Origin: Clostridiales bacterium
Lineage (GTDB): Bacteria > Bacillota > Clostridia > Oscillospirales > Oscillospiraceae
Length of the DNA stretch: 8,311 bases
Reading direction: 5' to 3'
Assembly (NCBI GenBank): GCA_012516225.1
Contig: JAAYWX010000347.1
Span: 1-8,311, forward strand
This document shows, in pieces, positions 6,601 to 8,311 of the stretch; positions within the stretch are counted from its first letter, which is position 1; each line of letters begins with the position of its first letter. Position numbers and translations under genes: made by a program. The notes below the pieces were generated by a model that saw nothing but the letters and a program-made list of their open reading frames with translations, made no database searches and had not been told where the DNA came from.

Positions 6601-7198
6601 ATTTTACCATTTTTTTAAGCGCCTGCTTTATAATTTGCTCAAGCGGTAAATTATCTATATCAATATCTTTAAGCGCCAAAGAAATTTCCGCGCTTGTGTA
6701 TCCCAGAACAGCAAGCGCCGAAGCTGCATCCGACAATTTCGATGCTCCGTTTTCCGTTCCGGAATTTACTGCCGAAACAGGTATAAAATTGCTTGTTTCT
6801 TTTGCCATTTTATCCTTGAGCTCAAGCAGTATGCGCTGGGCAATTTTTTTCCCTATCCCCGGAACGGCCGTGAGTGTTTTCTCATCTCCGCTTATTATCG
6901 CCATTGCCAATGCTTCCGGAGTTACGAAAGATAAAACAGAAAGAGCCGCTTTCGGACCAACTCCCGAAACACCCAGAAGCATTTCAAAACAATGCTTTTC
7001 GCGTTTATCAAAAAAACCGTAAAGTTCAAATGCGTCCTCCCGGATATACTCATATGTATACAGCTTTGCATTTTCCCCTACTTTTAGATGAGAAAGCGTA
7101 TTCGCAGTAACATTCAAAGCAAAACCTGCTCCGCAGCAATCTACGACAGCAAGATTAGGTTCTATCTCTGCAACTTTTCCGCTTATATGGTAGAACAA
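6599..7198 (-). CDS. ruvA: Holliday junction-binding protein RuvA
   Basis: A 199-residue protein, normal length. RuvA tetramers hold the four-way junction in a square plane and load RuvB. Domain I (about 1-63) starts MFYHISGKVAEIEPN and contains 'EYIREDAFELYGFFD' (50-64). Domain II holds two helix-hairpin-helix motifs, LLGVSGVGPKAALSVLS (74-90) and LTAVPGIGKKIAQRILLELK (109-128), which contact DNA backbone. A flexible linker (about 130-155) leads to domain III (about 155-199, 'SDAASALAVLGYTSAEISLAL'), which binds RuvB. The start is TTG at 7198, preceded 9 bases upstream by GGGGG inside ruvC. No ATG is available nearby, and the family-typical N-terminus supports this start. It overlaps the ruvC end by 16 bases, suggesting translational coupling. 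Confidence 0.96.
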   Translation of the reverse strand: MFYHISGKVAEIEPNLAVVDCCGAGFALNVTANTLSHLKVGENAKLYTYEYIREDAFELYGFFDKREKHCFEMLLGVSGVGPKAALSVLSFVTPEALAMAIISGDEKTLTAVPGIGKKIAQRILLELKDKMAKETSNFIPVSAVNSGTENGASKLSDAASALAVLGYTSAEISLALKDIDIDNLPLEQIIKQALKKMVK

Positions 7199-7698
7199 GG
7201 AAAATCGCCCCCGTTTTTAGTTATAAGTGAAGTTGAACTGCGCGCATGGCATATAGCAATCGCCAGAGCATCTGCGGCATCGTCAGGTTTCGGTGCCGAT
7301 TTCATATTCAGCAAACATTTTACCATATATATAAACTGACGTTTTTCAGCCCTGCCGTTTCCGACAACCGCCTGTTTAACCTGAAGCGGAGTATACTCAA
7401 ACACAGGAATCCCCATTTTATGGCATGCCAAGAGGATAACTCCCCTTCCATGCGCAACGGAAATGCCCGTTGTAATATTGGTGTTAAAAAAAAGCTCTTC
7501 ACAGGCAACGGCATCCGGAGAAAATGTGCATATAAGCTCTGTTACATCATCATAAATCCGGTCAAGCCGGCTGGACAGACTTGTCTGTGCCGGTGTGGTT
7601 ATAACCCCGCAGCTTACAAGATTCAATCTGCTTCCACCGCTGTCCACCACGCCGAAACCAACTGTTGCAATCCCCGGGTCTATTCCTAAAATACGCAT
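7183..7698 (-). CDS. ruvC: Crossover junction endodeoxyribonuclease RuvC
   Basis: A 171-residue RNase H-fold nuclease that resolves Holliday junctions by paired nicks as a dimer. Acidic catalytic residues are all visible: D7 in 'ILGIDPG', E67 in 'ACEELFF', and D140 and D143 in 'DDAADALAIA', matching the E. coli D7/E66/D138/D141 set. The 'FNTNITTGISVAHGRGV' stretch (71-87) is also typical. The ATG at 7698 is chosen because GGAGGGG lies just upstream and the family normally starts M-[RK]-I-L-G-I-D-P-G. An alternative ATG at 7725 lies at or before the predicted transcription start. First gene of the ruvC-ruvA-ruvB-glmM operon; its last 16 bases overlap ruvA. Confidence 0.96.
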   Translation of the reverse strand: MRILGIDPGIATVGFGVVDSGGSRLNLVSCGVITTPAQTSLSSRLDRIYDDVTELICTFSPDAVACEELFFNTNITTGISVAHGRGVILLACHKMGIPVFEYTPLQVKQAVVGNGRAEKRQFIYMVKCLLNMKSAPKPDDAADALAIAICHARSSTSLITKNGGDFPCSTI

Positions 7699-7701
7699 TT
7701 T

Positions 7702-7708
7702 CCCCTCC
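7702..7708 (-). promoter_or_regulatory. Ribosome binding site deciding the ruvC start
   Basis: GGAGGGG on the minus strand precedes the ATG at 7698 by 3 bases (5 from the GGAGG core). The ATG at 7725 has no comparable site. Confidence 0.75.
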
Positions 7709-7728
7709 GCGCCGAGTTCATTCATATT

Positions 7729-7757
7729 AGTTTATCACAAAAAGGAAAAGTGTTCAA
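7729..7757 (-). promoter_or_regulatory. Promoter of the ruvCAB-glmM operon
   Basis: On the minus strand, -35 TTGAAC (7757-7752) and -10 TAAACT (7734-7729) are separated by exactly 17 bases. A TG one base before the -10 makes it an extended -10. Transcription should begin near 7722, about 24 bases before the ruvC ATG. No LexA-type operator palindrome was recognised next to it. Confidence 0.7.
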
Positions 7758-7859
7758 CGTATTTTTCCATACATAACCGGAACTAACACCCTGCGAACTG
7801 GGAGAATATATATTATATATCTTATATAACTTCAGGCAGCTTAAAAATACTTAAAATAT

Positions 7860-7908
7860 AAAAACAATAATGGCGTCACCGTTTTTTAAAGCGGTGCGCC
7901 ATTATTTT
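7860..7908 (-). terminator. Rho-independent terminator after the tyrosine recombinase gene
   Basis: A 15-bp stem with one bulged T: 7866-7875 pairs with 7897-7906 (AATAATGGCG) and 7877-7881 pairs with 7892-7896 (CACCG/CGGTG), around a 10-base A/T loop. On the minus strand the stem is followed by a T-rich run (TTATTG then TTTTT). It lies about 27 bases after the recombinase stop and separates it from the ruv promoter. T residues on the plus side could give weak activity in the other direction, but no plus-strand gene is near. Confidence 0.8.
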
Positions 7909-7933
7909 ATTTGAACAGAACTCTGATAATTTT

Positions 7934-8311
7934 TTATGCCCTTGGATGAGCTTTATTATAGACATCCTTAAGCTGCTTTTTTACAAGCTGTGAATAAACC
8001 TGTGTTGAGGAAATATCAGCGTGTCCGAGCATTTCCTGAATCGAACGCAAATCGGCGCCGTTTTCAAGAAGGTGGGCAGCAAATGAATGCCTTAACGTAT
8101 GGGGGGTTATATCCTTGCTGATTTTCGCCTGGTTCTTGTACTGCTTGATTATCTTCCAGAATCCCTGCCTGGTAAGCCTTCCGCCGTTAACGTTGACAAA
8201 GAGCGCTTCCTCGTCGCTTCTCTGGATAAGCAGGGGCCTTGCTTTCTCCAGGTACTCCTTGACCGCCGCCAGGGCAATTGACCCTATCGGAATCATCCTT
8301 TCCCTTGAACC
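7934..8311 (-). CDS. xerD: Tyrosine recombinase, XerC/XerD-like, C-terminal part (5' end outside window)
   Basis: The frame is open to the right edge; five codons (GSRER) precede the ATG at 8296, and 'GSRERMIPIG' matches the internal 'KG..KER.[IV]P[IL]' strand of Xer proteins, so the ATG is internal. The visible 125 residues are the distal catalytic domain: H71 and R74 in 'HTLRHSFAAHLLENGAD', H97 in 'LGHADISSTQVY', and the nucleophile Tyr106. The first catalytic Arg and most of the protein lie outside. The 'LRSIQEMLGHADISSTQVYSQL' block and the short KAHPRA tail resemble host XerC/XerD enzymes rather than phage integrases. Those act at the dif site to resolve chromosome dimers. XerC versus XerD, or an orphan integrase, cannot be settled from this fragment. 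It ends with TAA and has its own terminator. Confidence 0.85.
   Translation of the reverse strand, partial: GSRERMIPIGSIALAAVKEYLEKARPLLIQRSDEEALFVNVNGGRLTRQGFWKIIKQYKNQAKISKDITPHTLRHSFAAHLLENGADLRSIQEMLGHADISSTQVYSQLVKKQLKDVYNKAHPRA

Noticed and set aside
7803..7830. A/T-rich near-palindrome with TATAAT-like words upstream of the ruv promoter
   Set aside because: No -35 element at suitable spacing was found. Low-complexity A/T sequence produces such words by chance.
7934..8311. Integrase of a mobile element at the right edge
   Set aside because: The visible part resembles host Xer recombinases. No attachment-site repeat, phage gene or tRNA is seen nearby.
1..8311. CRISPR array, tRNA/rRNA, insertion sequence or defence system
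   Set aside because: No regularly spaced repeats, cloverleaf-like genes, transposase motifs or defence-type domains were seen on either strand.

Overview
The window reads as ordinary chromosome from a Gram-positive Clostridia-type bacterium, probably an Oscillospiraceae/Ruminococcaceae-like lineage. The reasons are the ruvC-ruvA-ruvB-glmM order, a Spo0H (SigH)-like sigma factor, a YkpA-type ABC-F protein, an ECF-transporter S component, strong GGAGG-type ribosome binding sites and frequent TTG starts. No species-level assignment is possible from the sequence alone.

Layout. A plus-strand block (2-2830) holds the 3' end of an O-antigen ligase/Wzy-type polymerase, an ECF S component and an ABC-F ATPase. 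These are separated by only 26 and 22 bases and probably share a transcript. A convergent intergenic stretch (2831-3121) carries two terminator-like hairpins and two weaker ones. The rest is on the minus strand. Reading in transcription direction: the 3' end of a XerC/XerD-type tyrosine recombinase running in from the right edge (8311-7934) with its own terminator; then ruvC, ruvA, ruvB and glmM as one tightly packed operon from a promoter at 7757-7729; then a SigH-like sigma factor from its own near-consensus promoter at 4133-4105; then a small double-zinc-knuckle protein.

How they fit together. RuvAB drives Holliday-junction branch migration and RuvC cuts the junction. The Xer recombinase normally resolves chromosome dimers made by the same recombination. 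GlmM feeds UDP-GlcNAc and peptidoglycan synthesis. The sigma factor and zinc protein look like a separately promoted regulatory pair. The plus-strand genes concern surface polysaccharide, micronutrient uptake and ribosome-associated ATPase function.

Several starts need care. Ribosome binding sites and promoters favour 703 (ECF S), 5524 TTG (glmM), 7698 ATG (ruvC) and 4072 ATG (sigH-like) over longer readings. I found no mobile element, CRISPR array, RNA gene or clearly new system. The most notable points are the asymmetric ABC-F protein, whose second ATP site looks degenerate (including a natural Glu-to-Gln change in Walker B), and the sigma-factor leader, where a strong promoter overlaps a false upstream start and a tiny out-of-frame ORF overlaps the real one.
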